In this document: positions 1 through 8,347 of the stretch, one piece after another
How the letters are laid out: every line of letters begins with the position of its first letter
How positions within the stretch are numbered: the first letter of the stretch is position 1
Assembly (NCBI RefSeq): GCF_039831995.1
Contig: NZ_JBDOIO010000003.1
Coordinates: 3,534,001-3,598,000 of the forward strand
DNA length: 64,000 nt
Reading direction: 5' to 3'
Source: Paenibacillus pabuli
GTDB taxonomy: Bacteria > Bacillota > Bacilli > Paenibacillales > Paenibacillaceae
Notes under the pieces: generated by a model
Told to the model about the DNA's origin: nothing
Database searches by the model: none
What the model saw: the letters and a program-made list of their open reading frames with translations, nothing else
Made by a program: the position numbers and the translations under genes

Positions 1-379
1 GCAAGGCAGACTGGGTCCGGGGCGACGCCCGATTGATCTCGTCAGCCAGTACAATGTTGGACATAACAGGTCCTGGCCGGAATGTAAATTCACTCGTGTG
101 AGGCTGATACATGGATGTACCTGTAACATCTGCTGGCATGACATCGGAGGTGAATTGAATACGGCCCATGGAACAGTTCAATGAAGAAGCGACAGCCCGA
201 ACCAGCATCGTTTTTCCTGTCCCCGGTACATCTTCCAGAAGCACGTGCCCCCCACTCAGCATTGCAGTAAGGACATATTGAATCTCTTGTTTTTTGCCTA
301 TAATTACACTTTCGACCCGCTTGATCACCCTGTTCAGCAGTTCGACCGCATGTTCATGTTCCATTCGAATATACGACAT
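1..379 (-). CDS. MoxR-family AAA+ ATPase (partial, runs off the window start)
   Basis: This is the N-terminal 126 codons of a gene that continues beyond base 1. The translation carries a Walker A motif (EDVPGTGKT, about residues 55-63) and the MoxR-typical Walker B region VLADEINRASPRTQSAL near the cut. MoxR ATPases are AAA+ chaperone-like proteins that usually sit beside DUF58 and transglutaminase-like genes and act in protein-complex maturation; those partners would lie outside the window. An AAGGAG box lies 10 nt upstream of the ATG at 379. An in-frame ATG at 388 is too close to that box. Family assignment is firm; the specific role is not deducible. Confidence 0.85.
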   Translation of the reverse strand, partial: MSYIRMEHEHAVELLNRVIKRVESVIIGKKQEIQYVLTAMLSGGHVLLEDVPGTGKTMLVRAVASSLNCSMGRIQFTSDVMPADVTGTSMYQPHTSEFTFRPGPVMSNIVLADEINRASPRTQSAL

Positions 380-479
380 CTCTCTCATTCTCCTTCCATC
401 TGGCATTTCAGAGCCATAGTAATCTATGATTCATTGTTGCCCGGAAGTAGAGAGATTAGTCCTGTCTGGACTCGTTAAT

Positions 480-1799
480 TCATATCGTTCTGTACAAATA
501 GAAGTTTAACGCTGCTGCGAGAGGCAAATTGGCCTTCACGATCCACTCGGATTCATCGGATTGCAGCGAAGATACATCCAGCCCCATTAATTCCAGCAGT
601 TCTCGCAGCGGAACCCATATCGTCCCCCCCTGCCCCTGCACTGCTCCCTGTATCGTTCTATCATTCGATAGACTCGCTGATGTGGATTTCAGTTCCCCGC
701 GGACGCTGTCCGCCTGGATAACTCTGTCCTTCCATACCGCAGTCGCCGTTCTGGATTCCACATCCCAGCGAATGCTGCCGCCAAACTTTTTCATAAACGG
801 TCGTAATGGCACCATGATCCGCTGATCTTCCACGCGAAATTCCCCTTGCTTCAATGTGGCAGCAGCAAGGCCAATCTCTACCTTAAGTTCCTTGCCGGTT
901 AGCCATAGGTTACGATTGGCTTTCACATGTTCCGTAACCCACTCGGCGCCAGGTGCTTTGCGAGATTTATATTTTCCTTCAGGATGAACACGGAATTGTA
1001 CAGGTTGATTCTCCGCGTTCATGGTGTCAAAACGATATCCGTGATCACGGTAGTATTCGATAATTCCCGGTAGTGCCTTGACCGTCTCGGCATGAGCTCC
1101 ACCATCATGCATTAACACGATGACTGAGCTGGTATCCGAAGGCACCTTGGTGGCATTACGCAAAATTTCTTTCGCTGGTACACCCTTGCGCTTCGAATCG
1201 CCGCTGTCCACGTTCCAGTCCATCACGGTATACCCACCCAATTCGAGCAGATCGAAATAATTTTGATCAAAATGTCCATATGTTCCGCCAGGCGCCCGTA
1301 CCAGGTTTGGGCGGAATCCGGTGATGCGGTTCACGATTTCTTCCGTCTGCTTCACCTGTTTCCAGAACGATTTAAAATCACTATACAGTTCATCATAATG
1401 ATGGTTATACGTATGATTGCCGAGAGCATGACCCTCTTCCACTGCGGCCTGAATCAGTTCAGGATAACGTTCTGCCTCTTCTCCAAGGACAAAAAATGTG
1501 GCTTGAACCTGTTCCTCGCGCAAAATATCCAATACTTCACGGGTATGCTTGCCTGGTCCGTCGTCAAAACTCAGATAGACTACCTTTTCACTGTTGCTCT
1601 CATTCTTAGGAACAACGGCTTCTGCGCCAGCGGCTTCAGAAGGATATGCCGTCCAGGCATAAGAAGCAAATACACATATCATCACCGCAAGACGAAGCAG
1701 ACAAGATGGCCAGGCGGGGGATGCATGCTTATGTATGGGTTGGGCTTTTAGGGATTGCTCTTCTTTTTCTACCACTCTGAAATCCGTTCTCCGTATCAT
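480..1799 (-). CDS. Secreted polysaccharide deacetylase with C-terminal copper-amine-oxidase-like domain
   Basis: The 439-residue protein has a hydrophobic N-terminal segment (about 35-58) ending near SEAAGA, consistent with export. Residues about 72-270 form a NodB-homology carbohydrate esterase 4 domain: SFDDGPG (catalytic and metal Asp), GNHTYNHH (metal His pair), RAPGG, MDWNVDSGD and IVLMHDGG are all present, so the active site looks intact. Residues about 310-430 resemble the copper amine oxidase N-terminal domain (VPLRPF and VPLRELLELMG), a stalk-like module common on Paenibacillus exported proteins. The family removes N-acetyl groups from peptidoglycan or other polymers; the substrate is not known. 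GGAGG lies 11 nt before the ATG. It is codirectional with the MoxR gene, about 100 nt upstream. Confidence 0.9.
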   Translation of the reverse strand: MIRRTDFRVVEKEEQSLKAQPIHKHASPAWPSCLLRLAVMICVFASYAWTAYPSEAAGAEAVVPKNESNSEKVVYLSFDDGPGKHTREVLDILREEQVQATFFVLGEEAERYPELIQAAVEEGHALGNHTYNHHYDELYSDFKSFWKQVKQTEEIVNRITGFRPNLVRAPGGTYGHFDQNYFDLLELGGYTVMDWNVDSGDSKRKGVPAKEILRNATKVPSDTSSVIVLMHDGGAHAETVKALPGIIEYYRDHGYRFDTMNAENQPVQFRVHPEGKYKSRKAPGAEWVTEHVKANRNLWLTGKELKVEIGLAAATLKQGEFRVEDQRIMVPLRPFMKKFGGSIRWDVESRTATAVWKDRVIQADSVRGELKSTSASLSNDRTIQGAVQGQGGTIWVPLRELLELMGLDVSSLQSDESEWIVKANLPLAAALNFYLYRTI

Positions 1800-2107
1800 T
1801 TACGAATCATCCTCCAACGTCTCTAGTGATTCTGCTGATAGACTTTAGCAGATTTGTTAGAATTATATGGAGGCTTTACGAAAAAAAGACGCGTTTCTGT
1901 TTTATATTTTTCACAATTTGGGTTAGCACATGATTGATTCTTGGCTTAGGATTGGGTAGCATAATGAACAGGCACTTATTCCCGGAACCACTGCTATTAC
2001 GGGGATAAGCACTGCAAACGTTTCATTTGACGGCGGGCTGCATTGATCGTAAACAGGACAGCATGGAGAGTCATCCGATTCCCCTGTCTTCAGGAGAGTG
2101 AAATCTA
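1800..2107 (+). promoter_or_regulatory. Divergent intergenic region with putative dedA promoter
   Basis: This 308-bp gap separates the divergent deacetylase and DedA genes. On the plus strand a possible sigma-A promoter is TTGATT (1934-1939), a 17-nt spacer and TAGCAT (1957-1962). The -10 matches the consensus at only four of six positions. No other structure was recognised. Confidence 0.3.
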
Positions 2108-2758
2108 TTGGAATTGCTTGAAAAGATCCAGCATCTATTTGGATCCTATGGATACAGCGTTTTGTTTTTTGGCTTATTGCTGGAATTTATCGCTCTTCCC
2201 TTCCCGGGAGAAACAACCATGGCTTACGCAGGATACCTATCGTACAAAGGACAACTGGACTTCGGGATTCTTGCCGTACTTGCCTTTTTGGGAACGACAA
2301 TCGGCATGACGATCACTTACTTCATTGGGGCCAAGGCCGGCCTGCCCTTCATCGTCCGCTACGGAAAATGGTTTCTATTCAAACAGGACAAGCTGGATAA
2401 AACGCAAAAGTGGTTTGCCAAGTATGGTAATGCTCTGATTTTCATCGGATACTTCATACCGGGTGTTCGTCATTTCACCGGGTACTTCGCAGGTATAGCG
2501 GCTGTTCCCTTTCGCAAATTCGCTCTATATGCATACTCGGGTGCACTGTTCTGGGTTGTGTTATTTCTAGGCATCGGAAAAGTATTTGGTCCACAGTGGA
2601 ACGCCGTGTTCCATCTTGCGCATCAATATGCCGCCTATATCGTTGCAGGCATTGGATTGTTACTGATCGCCGCCGTGCTGTACCGCTACCGGAAAGCTTG
2701 GGGACAACGCTCCGTTCGCAAGTCCTCTCCAATTAGACAAAAACAGAATGCAGAATGA
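2108..2758 (+). CDS. DedA-family membrane protein
   Basis: The 216-residue protein is strongly hydrophobic with about five membrane segments. It shows the DedA/SNARE-associated (VTT) family landmarks: an early EFIALPFPGE motif, the GTTIGMTITYFIGAKAG region, and the FIGYFIPGVRHFTGYFAG signature around residues 118-135 with its conserved Arg. DedA proteins are flippases or transport-linked proteins; several move undecaprenyl phosphate or phosphatidylethanolamine across the membrane. Which lipid applies here cannot be read from sequence. Translation probably begins at TTG 2108, preceded by AGGAGAG. The C-terminal tail is basic and cytoplasmic. A terminator follows directly. Confidence 0.9.
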   Translation: MELLEKIQHLFGSYGYSVLFFGLLLEFIALPFPGETTMAYAGYLSYKGQLDFGILAVLAFLGTTIGMTITYFIGAKAGLPFIVRYGKWFLFKQDKLDKTQKWFAKYGNALIFIGYFIPGVRHFTGYFAGIAAVPFRKFALYAYSGALFWVVLFLGIGKVFGPQWNAVFHLAHQYAAYIVAGIGLLLIAAVLYRYRKAWGQRSVRKSSPIRQKQNAE

Positions 2759-2770
2759 AGCATATCCACG

Positions 2771-2796
2771 GAGTCGCCACCAGTGCGACTCTTTTT
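2771..2796 (+). terminator. Rho-independent terminator after dedA
   Basis: GAGTCGC (2771-2777) pairs with GCGACTC (2785-2791) and five T follow. It lies between the convergent dedA and MFS genes. Confidence 0.75.
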
Positions 2797-2798
2797 GG

Positions 2799-4043
2799 TT
2801 ATTTCATTTTGAAAACCTCCCGTGCACGAATCCATGCGTAGGCTGCGAGCAAGAGCGCAATCATTGCAAATCCCAATCCCCCTGCAAAACCAAGTCTACG
2901 CGGTTCCAACAACTCCAGAAGTATCCCTGCGCCAAACATGGATAACCCAAGCATCGTACTGCTGCATGCCGTCACTAAACCATAGACAACCCCGCGGTAT
3001 TTCTCCGGGGTTTCCCGCATTAGCAGCGTATCCAGACATGTGTTTCCCATACCCGACATAAAGGCCAGCAGAATATACATCAGGACAGCAGCTGATGCGA
3101 GCCTAGCCTCACTTAACAGCATTAATAAACAGCCTTCAATGAATAGACAGGCTACAACCCCAGGGAGCAGCCACAGCTGCAAATAACGAGACCCCCAACT
3201 GCTAAGCACAAGTCCAATCCCCAGTGCTGCGTAAAACAAACCCACACCCCAATCTCCGAGTTTGAACACTTCAATCGCATACACACTGATCAGAACATTA
3301 TCAATCCCATTAATAACAGGAACCCACAACTCAAACGCAACAAGGATCTGCAAAGGGACAGATGAGCAGATGAACTGCCACAGCATCCGAGCAATCCCGA
3401 CATGCTTCCGGGCAGGCTCCCTCCCCACCATTTCATCGACTTGATTCATGCTGAGTGGTGGGAACGACATCTTGCGAATCAAAGCAGCGGCAAACAGAAA
3501 AGCAAGTGCGTTGATTACAAAAGCAGCCTGAGGACCCATGACAGATGAGACGATACCACCCAAAAAAGCTCCCACGATGAGAACAGATCCATTCATGACC
3601 TGTTCGAGCCCATTAATCTTATGCAGGTTTTCCGAACGTACCAGCAAGGGGATTCCTGATTTGCGGACAGGCGCATAGATTGCTTCAGCGCAAGCGAGCA
3701 GCGTACTCGCTGTATAGAGAATCCATAGATCATCTGCTTGGTGCACAAGCAAATAACTTAAAGCCACGGGTACTCTTAGGAGATTGGTAACGATCATAAT
3801 CGATCGCCGGCTAAAATGAAGTGTTAATACACCCCCTAACGGAGCCAGAAGAAGAAAAGGAAACACCCTTAACCCAAGTGCCAGACCTACAGCGAGACCT
3901 GAACCGGTTGTTCCAAGAATCAAGGCGAGCATGGCCACCTGACTGAATCGATCTCCAATTCCGTTCAATAATCCCGCCATGAAAAGCTGTCTGTAATTGG
4001 GTTCTGCGTGCAGCAAGCGTTTAAAACCTAAACTGAATGTCAT
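2799..4043 (-). CDS. MFS transporter (drug-efflux-like)
   Basis: The 414-residue protein has about 11-12 hydrophobic segments and the N-terminal arrangement of the MFS_3/macrolide-efflux-like family (NYRQLFMAGLLNGIGDRFSQVAMLALIL), with the loop 2-3 basic motif near LTLHFSRRSIMIVT. Such proteins export drugs or metabolites by proton antiport; the substrate is unknown. The ATG at 4043 has a weak AAGG-type ribosome binding site. A good sigma-A-like promoter with three overlapping TTAGAT/ATCTAA inverted repeats lies just upstream, which suggests repression by an unlinked dimeric regulator. No regulator gene is adjacent. Confidence 0.85.
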   Translation of the reverse strand: MTFSLGFKRLLHAEPNYRQLFMAGLLNGIGDRFSQVAMLALILGTTGSGLAVGLALGLRVFPFLLLAPLGGVLTLHFSRRSIMIVTNLLRVPVALSYLLVHQADDLWILYTASTLLACAEAIYAPVRKSGIPLLVRSENLHKINGLEQVMNGSVLIVGAFLGGIVSSVMGPQAAFVINALAFLFAAALIRKMSFPPLSMNQVDEMVGREPARKHVGIARMLWQFICSSVPLQILVAFELWVPVINGIDNVLISVYAIEVFKLGDWGVGLFYAALGIGLVLSSWGSRYLQLWLLPGVVACLFIEGCLLMLLSEARLASAAVLMYILLAFMSGMGNTCLDTLLMRETPEKYRGVVYGLVTACSSTMLGLSMFGAGILLELLEPRRLGFAGGLGFAMIALLLAAYAWIRAREVFKMK

Positions 4044-4063
4044 TACGATATCACGCCTTAAAT

Positions 4064-4112
4064 TTAGATATAAATCTAATTAGATATTATTCTAATTAAA
4101 TGAAATTGGCAA
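4064..4112 (-). promoter_or_regulatory. MFS promoter overlapped by palindromic operators
   Basis: On the minus strand: -35 TTGCCA (4107-4112), a 17-nt spacer, and -10 TAATAT (4084-4089). Overlapping and downstream lie three inverted repeats: TTAGAT-N4-ATCTAA (4064-4079), ATCTAATTAGAT (4074-4085) and ATTAGA-N6-TCTAAT (4079-4096). The half-site TTAGAT repeats on alternating strands across the start-site region. This layout is typical of a MarR/ArsR/TetR-type operator that blocks RNA polymerase; the regulator is not identified. Confidence 0.7.
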
Positions 4113-4154
4113 TCTACTTTTGTATATGTTCGTTTTGGCATCACTTCTTTTTTT

Positions 4155-4185
4155 GTCATAAGTTGAATTCATCCAGGTCATACTA
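4155..4185 (+). promoter_or_regulatory. Putative sigma-G promoter of germination operon 1
   Basis: CATACTA (4179-4185) matches the sigma-G -10 consensus exactly. GTCATA (4155-4160) lies 18 nt upstream and matches four of six positions of the -35 consensus TGMATA. Germinant receptor operons are known to be transcribed by sigma-G in the forespore of Bacillus, so the position 36 nt before the first gene is apt. Confidence 0.6.
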
Positions 4186-4220
4186 ACTTGCAAATATAGG
4201 GAGGTAAGGAGGTGAAAGTT

Positions 4221-5735
4221 ATGAGTTCTGCGGCACAGAGCGATCATGAACAGAAGCTAATTTCACCGAATCTGATTGAAAATACGGAATATTGCAAACA
4301 AGTGATGGGCCAGAGCAACGACTTGATGATCCGCCCGCTCCAATGTTTACATAAATGGCCTTCCATACTGTTATACATCGATGGGTTGGTCGATGTTCAG
4401 ATTCTGAATCAGGCCATCCTGGGATCTCTGCTTCAGACACATGATCTTCCGGGGTTCTCGGCAGACGATGAACGCCTTAGCTATCTCCAAAATGACATCC
4501 TTGCTGCCAGTGATGTGCTACTGGTAGACAATATTCAGGATGTACTTAACGCCTTATTATCGGGGTCGGCAGTACTGCTAATCGAAGGCTCAACCAAAGG
4601 CCTGAAAATCGGAGCAGCCGGCTGGGAAGACCGTGCTGTTACCGAGCCTGTATCCCAAACAGTCGTGCGCGGACCTATGGAAGGCTTTAATGAAAACTTG
4701 CGTACGAATACCTCCCTGATCCGCAAACGAATTCGTGATCCTCATCTGTGGATTGAAGAAAGAGAAGTCGGAAGAGTGACCAAGACCAAAGTTGCCGTAT
4801 TATATCTGGAACATATCGTGGATTCGGAAGTGGTGGAAGAACTCCGGCGCAGGCTCGATGAGATTGATATCGATAGCGTTCTGGAAGGCGGATATATCGA
4901 AGAACTGGTTCAAGACAAGACCGGGACAATCTTTCCGACAGTCTATAACAGTGAGCGGCCTGATACGGTGTCCGCTGCACTCCTGGAAGGACGTGTTGCC
5001 ATTATTGTGGACGGAACCCCCTTTGTACTACTGGTTCCGGCACTGTTTGTGCATTTCTTTCAATCTGCAGAAGATTACTATCAGCGTGCTGACATTAGTA
5101 CACTGATTCGAATGATTCGCTATCTGGCCTTTTTTATCGCTCTGCTTGCTCCATCCTTTTACATCGCCATTTCTACCTTCCATCAGGAGATGCTGCCGAC
5201 GAACCTGCTGATTAGTCTGGCCGCCCAGCGTGAAGGTGTTCCCTTTCCTGCCTTCATTGAAGCCATTTTGATGGAACTTACCTATGAAATCTTGCGAGAG
5301 GCCGGAATTCGGATTCCAAAAACGGTCGGTCAGGCTGTTTCCATCGTGGGAACACTTGTCATTGGTCAAGCGGCAGTTGATGCGGGGGTTGTGTCTGCAG
5401 CGATGGTCATCATCGTGTCAATTACCGCGATATCCAGTTACGTCATTCCGGAGAATGGATTATCCATTTCGGTTCGCATATTGCGTTTCGTATTGATGAT
5501 ACTGGCTGCTGCCTTTGGTTTCTATGGCATTCTGGTCGTTCTGCTCATTACAGTAACTCATCTCTGCAGCCTTCGCTCATTTGGAGTACCCTATATGTCA
5601 CCATTTGCTCCTTTGGTTCAGAAGGATCTGAAGGATACGATCTTTCGCGTACCCTGGTCTCACATGAAAACCCGCCCTCTGAGTACGGGTACACCGAACA
5701 AAACCAGACAGTCCAACAAAAAAATGAAACGCTGA
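4221..5735 (+). CDS. Spore germination protein, GerA/GerKA family (A subunit)
   Basis: This 504-residue protein is the A subunit of a germinant receptor in the spore inner membrane. The soluble N-terminal part (about 1-285) contains the family motifs SAVLLIEG, VRGPMEGFNENLRTNTSLIRKRI and ERPDTVSAALLEGRVAIIVDGTPF. The C-terminal part has about five membrane segments with APSFYIAISTFHQEMLP, EAILMELTYEILREAGIRIP and VGQAVSIVGTLVIGQAAVDAG, all standard for GerA. I place the start at ATG 4221 because AAGGAGG (4207-4213) sits 7 nt before it; the in-frame GTG at 4212 overlaps that box. It heads an A-C-D-B-B operon. The germinant ligand cannot be inferred. Confidence 0.95.
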   Translation: MSSAAQSDHEQKLISPNLIENTEYCKQVMGQSNDLMIRPLQCLHKWPSILLYIDGLVDVQILNQAILGSLLQTHDLPGFSADDERLSYLQNDILAASDVLLVDNIQDVLNALLSGSAVLLIEGSTKGLKIGAAGWEDRAVTEPVSQTVVRGPMEGFNENLRTNTSLIRKRIRDPHLWIEEREVGRVTKTKVAVLYLEHIVDSEVVEELRRRLDEIDIDSVLEGGYIEELVQDKTGTIFPTVYNSERPDTVSAALLEGRVAIIVDGTPFVLLVPALFVHFFQSAEDYYQRADISTLIRMIRYLAFFIALLAPSFYIAISTFHQEMLPTNLLISLAAQREGVPFPAFIEAILMELTYEILREAGIRIPKTVGQAVSIVGTLVIGQAAVDAGVVSAAMVIIVSITAISSYVIPENGLSISVRILRFVLMILAAAFGFYGILVVLLITVTHLCSLRSFGVPYMSPFAPLVQKDLKDTIFRVPWSHMKTRPLSTGTPNKTRQSNKKMKR

Positions 5736-5756
5736 TCGCGGCAAGGAGAACATCGT

Positions 5757-6959
5757 ATGAACAAATACATCCGACTGGTTTTATCCCTTGCGGTTCTGCT
5801 CCCTCTCCTTACCGGCTGCTGGGATCGTAAAGAACTCAATGAACTTGGAATTATGCTAGGTCTCGGGATAGATAAGGATGGAGATAAAATCAAGGTTAGC
5901 GCCCAAGTGGTCGTTCCCAATGAGGTATCCTCCAAATCCGGAGGCGGGAAAGGCACTCCCGTAACCCAATATCAGGCTACTGCAGACACATTATTTGAAG
6001 CCATTCAGAAGCTGACTGAAACCAGTCCCCGTCGCATCTTCATGGCTCATGTGCGCATCCTTGTCTTTGGTGAGGAATATGCCCGCAAGGATGGGATATA
6101 TGATGTCATGGAAGCCATGATGCGGGAACCTTCGGTACGACCGGATTATTATGTCATGGTTGCCCGTAAGACCACGGCTTCCAAAGTGCTGGATCTGCTT
6201 ACGCCATTGGAAAATATCCCCGCTGAGAAGCTGTTTAATTCTCTGGACGTATCCGCCAAAACCTGGTCTCCTACAACCACCGTCACTGGAGACGAATTGG
6301 TTGATAATATGCTAACCCCTGGTATTCAGCCTGTAATTACCGGCGTAGAGATCATCGGAAATCAGAAAATAAGCGGGAGCAAGGATAATATATCTTCCAT
6401 CAGATCTCCAGCCAGTCTTCAAACTACCGGATTAAGTGTATTTAGAAAAGATAAGCTGATCGGCTGGTTAACCGAGGAGGAATCCAAAGGATATAACTAC
6501 ATCCGGGACAATGTGGTATCCACGGTAAGTCATCTTCCTTGCGGCAATGGCGGAGCAGTAACGTTCAAAGCACTGCGCACCTCGACGAAACGAAAAGCCA
6601 AAATCGTGGACGGGAAACCTGTTATTCATATCAAGCTTGAGAATGTTTCCTCCATCGCTGCTGTGGAATGCGGTGTCAAAATCGGTTCAATGGAAACACT
6701 CAGAAAACTGGAAGAGGAGAGCGAGGAGAAACTAATCGAGCTCATGCAGACTTCGGTGAACTCCGTAAGGCGAAAATACCATGCCGATATTTTTGGATTC
6801 GGGCAGGAAGTATACCATGCCGACCCCAAGCTTTTTAAAAAGGTCGAGAACGACTGGAACAATTACTTCGACAAGCTGGACGTAAAGTACGAAGCCAACG
6901 TACAGATTAAACGTACGGGAACTTTGGACAATTCATTCAAAAATGAAATGAAGGAGTGA
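5757..6959 (+). CDS. Spore germination lipoprotein, Ger(x)C family (C subunit)
   Basis: The 400-residue protein begins with a lipoprotein signal peptide whose lipobox is LTGC, with Cys at residue 21 followed by WDRKELNELG, the universal GerC start. The body matches GerC: the ISPRRIFMAH-like segment (TSPRRIFMAHVRILVFGEEYA), a variable middle and a C-terminal helix-rich part ending in EANVQIKRTG. C subunits are lipid-anchored on the outer face of the spore inner membrane and are needed for receptor function. It follows the A subunit by 21 nt and its stop lies just before the small D gene, so translation is likely coupled. Confidence 0.95.
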   Translation: MNKYIRLVLSLAVLLPLLTGCWDRKELNELGIMLGLGIDKDGDKIKVSAQVVVPNEVSSKSGGGKGTPVTQYQATADTLFEAIQKLTETSPRRIFMAHVRILVFGEEYARKDGIYDVMEAMMREPSVRPDYYVMVARKTTASKVLDLLTPLENIPAEKLFNSLDVSAKTWSPTTTVTGDELVDNMLTPGIQPVITGVEIIGNQKISGSKDNISSIRSPASLQTTGLSVFRKDKLIGWLTEEESKGYNYIRDNVVSTVSHLPCGNGGAVTFKALRTSTKRKAKIVDGKPVIHIKLENVSSIAAVECGVKIGSMETLRKLEEESEEKLIELMQTSVNSVRRKYHADIFGFGQEVYHADPKLFKKVENDWNNYFDKLDVKYEANVQIKRTGTLDNSFKNEMKE

Positions 6960-6967
6960 GATCAGGC

Positions 6968-7201
6968 ATGATCACGGTCACAGTCATTGTTGTGGGAGTT
7001 ATCGTAGGCTGGATCGATCTTCCTGGTCTAATCCGCCGTAAGGAGTGGAAAGAAACCGCAGTATACAGCAGCATGCTGCTTGTTGCCACCTTCTTTAGCG
7101 TGATCGCAGCAAACTTATGGGAATTTCCAAGTCCCCTCTATATCATTATGTGGATTTATGAACCTGTGAATCAATTTTTGGCCAATATCACCGGAACTTA
7201 G
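6968..7201 (+). CDS. Small two-TM germination receptor D-type subunit
   Basis: A 77-residue protein with two hydrophobic segments (about 3-17 and 33-52) separated by a charged loop RRKEWKETAV. It lies inside a ger operon between the C and B genes. Small two-membrane-segment D subunits of roughly this size are known from ger operons of Bacillus, where they modulate receptor activity; the size, topology and position here fit that description. I could not check sequence similarity. The ATG at 6968 is preferred because AAGGAG (6951-6956) precedes it by 11 nt; the upstream in-frame GTG at 6956 overlaps that box. Confidence 0.7.
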   Translation: MITVTVIVVGVIVGWIDLPGLIRRKEWKETAVYSSMLLVATFFSVIAANLWEFPSPLYIIMWIYEPVNQFLANITGT

Positions 7202-7220
7202 GAAAGGGGGGGGAAGACGG

Positions 7221-8324
7221 ATGCTGGAGCAAGGACGGCTTGGCACAAGGCAGTTGGCAACCTTGACTTTCATGATGGTTATTGGAGATATGATGCTCAT
7301 CTATCCCTCCGTCATCACGTCCTATGCGAAGCAAAATTCCTGGATCTGCGCCCTCATCGGAATTCCGCTCGGTATGGGACTCATGGCCATGTTCCTTAAA
7401 CTGGGCAATATGAATCCGGGTAAAAACCTAGTTCAGATTACACGTAAGCATTTGGGATTCTGGCCAGGGACTTTCTTTTCGTGCTTTTACTTATTCTTCT
7501 TTCTCATTGGGACTTCCACACACACACGGGAAATCGGGGATTTTATGACTAGCCAAATCTTTCAATATACACCCATCCGCATCATTACTCTAATGTTTGT
7601 CATTACCATTGGCTGGGGAGCTTATAAAGGCCTGGAAACCATGGGCCGGACAAGCGAACTGCTGCTTCCGATCGTAATCGTATTTATCCTAGTCCTCTCT
7701 TTCTGCCTTTTGCCCAAAGTGGATATCAGTAACTTAAAACCCGTCACTGACACTGACACGGTCTCCATTATGCAGGGTATCCTCGTAAGCATCATCTATC
7801 CGGTGGGTGAGACTATCCCCATTCTTATGATTTTACCTTACACTGCGAGACAAGCTCATCGAACCCGTGATGTGATCGTTGCCGCTGGCCTGGGGAACTT
7901 AATGCTGGCAATGCTAGTTACCATATCCTTGTTAGTGCTCGGTGCATTTTTGACTCAGCACAGTATCTATGCATCATTTATTTTGTCTCAGAAAATCAGT
8001 ATCGGAGGTTTCTTTGAACGTATCGAGGCCATTATGGCTACCTCCTGGCTGATTTCCACCTATTTCAAAGCAATGATTTATTTGTTTGCTTTCATGGTAG
8101 GAATAGCAGAACTCTTTAAGCTTAAACAGTATCGGGTTCTCCTTTTGCCAGCATGCATGCTGGTGTTTGGAATGGCCAATGTAGTGGCTCCTAACCTGAC
8201 CTTTATTGTCATTACCATCGTTCCATATTGGGTGGATTGGGATACAACTTTAGGGATTCTGCTGCCTGGGATTCTGCTGCTTGTCATGATATTCAAAAAA
8301 AGAAAAAAATCGATATCCAACTGA
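7221..8324 (+). CDS. Spore germination permease, GerAB/YndE family (first B subunit)
   Basis: A 367-residue integral membrane protein with about ten hydrophobic segments and the APC-superfamily fold expected of GerB subunits. Family-typical stretches include the start LGTRQLATLTFMMVIGDMMLIYP, REIGDFMTSQI near residue 105 and FFERIEAIMATSWLISTYFK near 265. B subunits form the transmembrane amino-acid or sugar germinant-binding part of the receptor. It follows the D gene by 19 nt with a purine-rich GGGGGGGAAG ribosome binding site. It is clearly paralogous to the next gene, so the operon carries two tandem B subunits. Confidence 0.93.
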   Translation: MLEQGRLGTRQLATLTFMMVIGDMMLIYPSVITSYAKQNSWICALIGIPLGMGLMAMFLKLGNMNPGKNLVQITRKHLGFWPGTFFSCFYLFFFLIGTSTHTREIGDFMTSQIFQYTPIRIITLMFVITIGWGAYKGLETMGRTSELLLPIVIVFILVLSFCLLPKVDISNLKPVTDTDTVSIMQGILVSIIYPVGETIPILMILPYTARQAHRTRDVIVAAGLGNLMLAMLVTISLLVLGAFLTQHSIYASFILSQKISIGGFFERIEAIMATSWLISTYFKAMIYLFAFMVGIAELFKLKQYRVLLLPACMLVFGMANVVAPNLTFIVITIVPYWVDWDTTLGILLPGILLLVMIFKKRKKSISN

Positions 8325-8347
8325 TCACATGTTGAAGGAGCACAAGC

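Noticed and set aside
461..475. Terminator between the deacetylase and MoxR genes
   Set aside because: AGTCC-N5-GGACT is only a 5-bp stem with no T-run on either strand.
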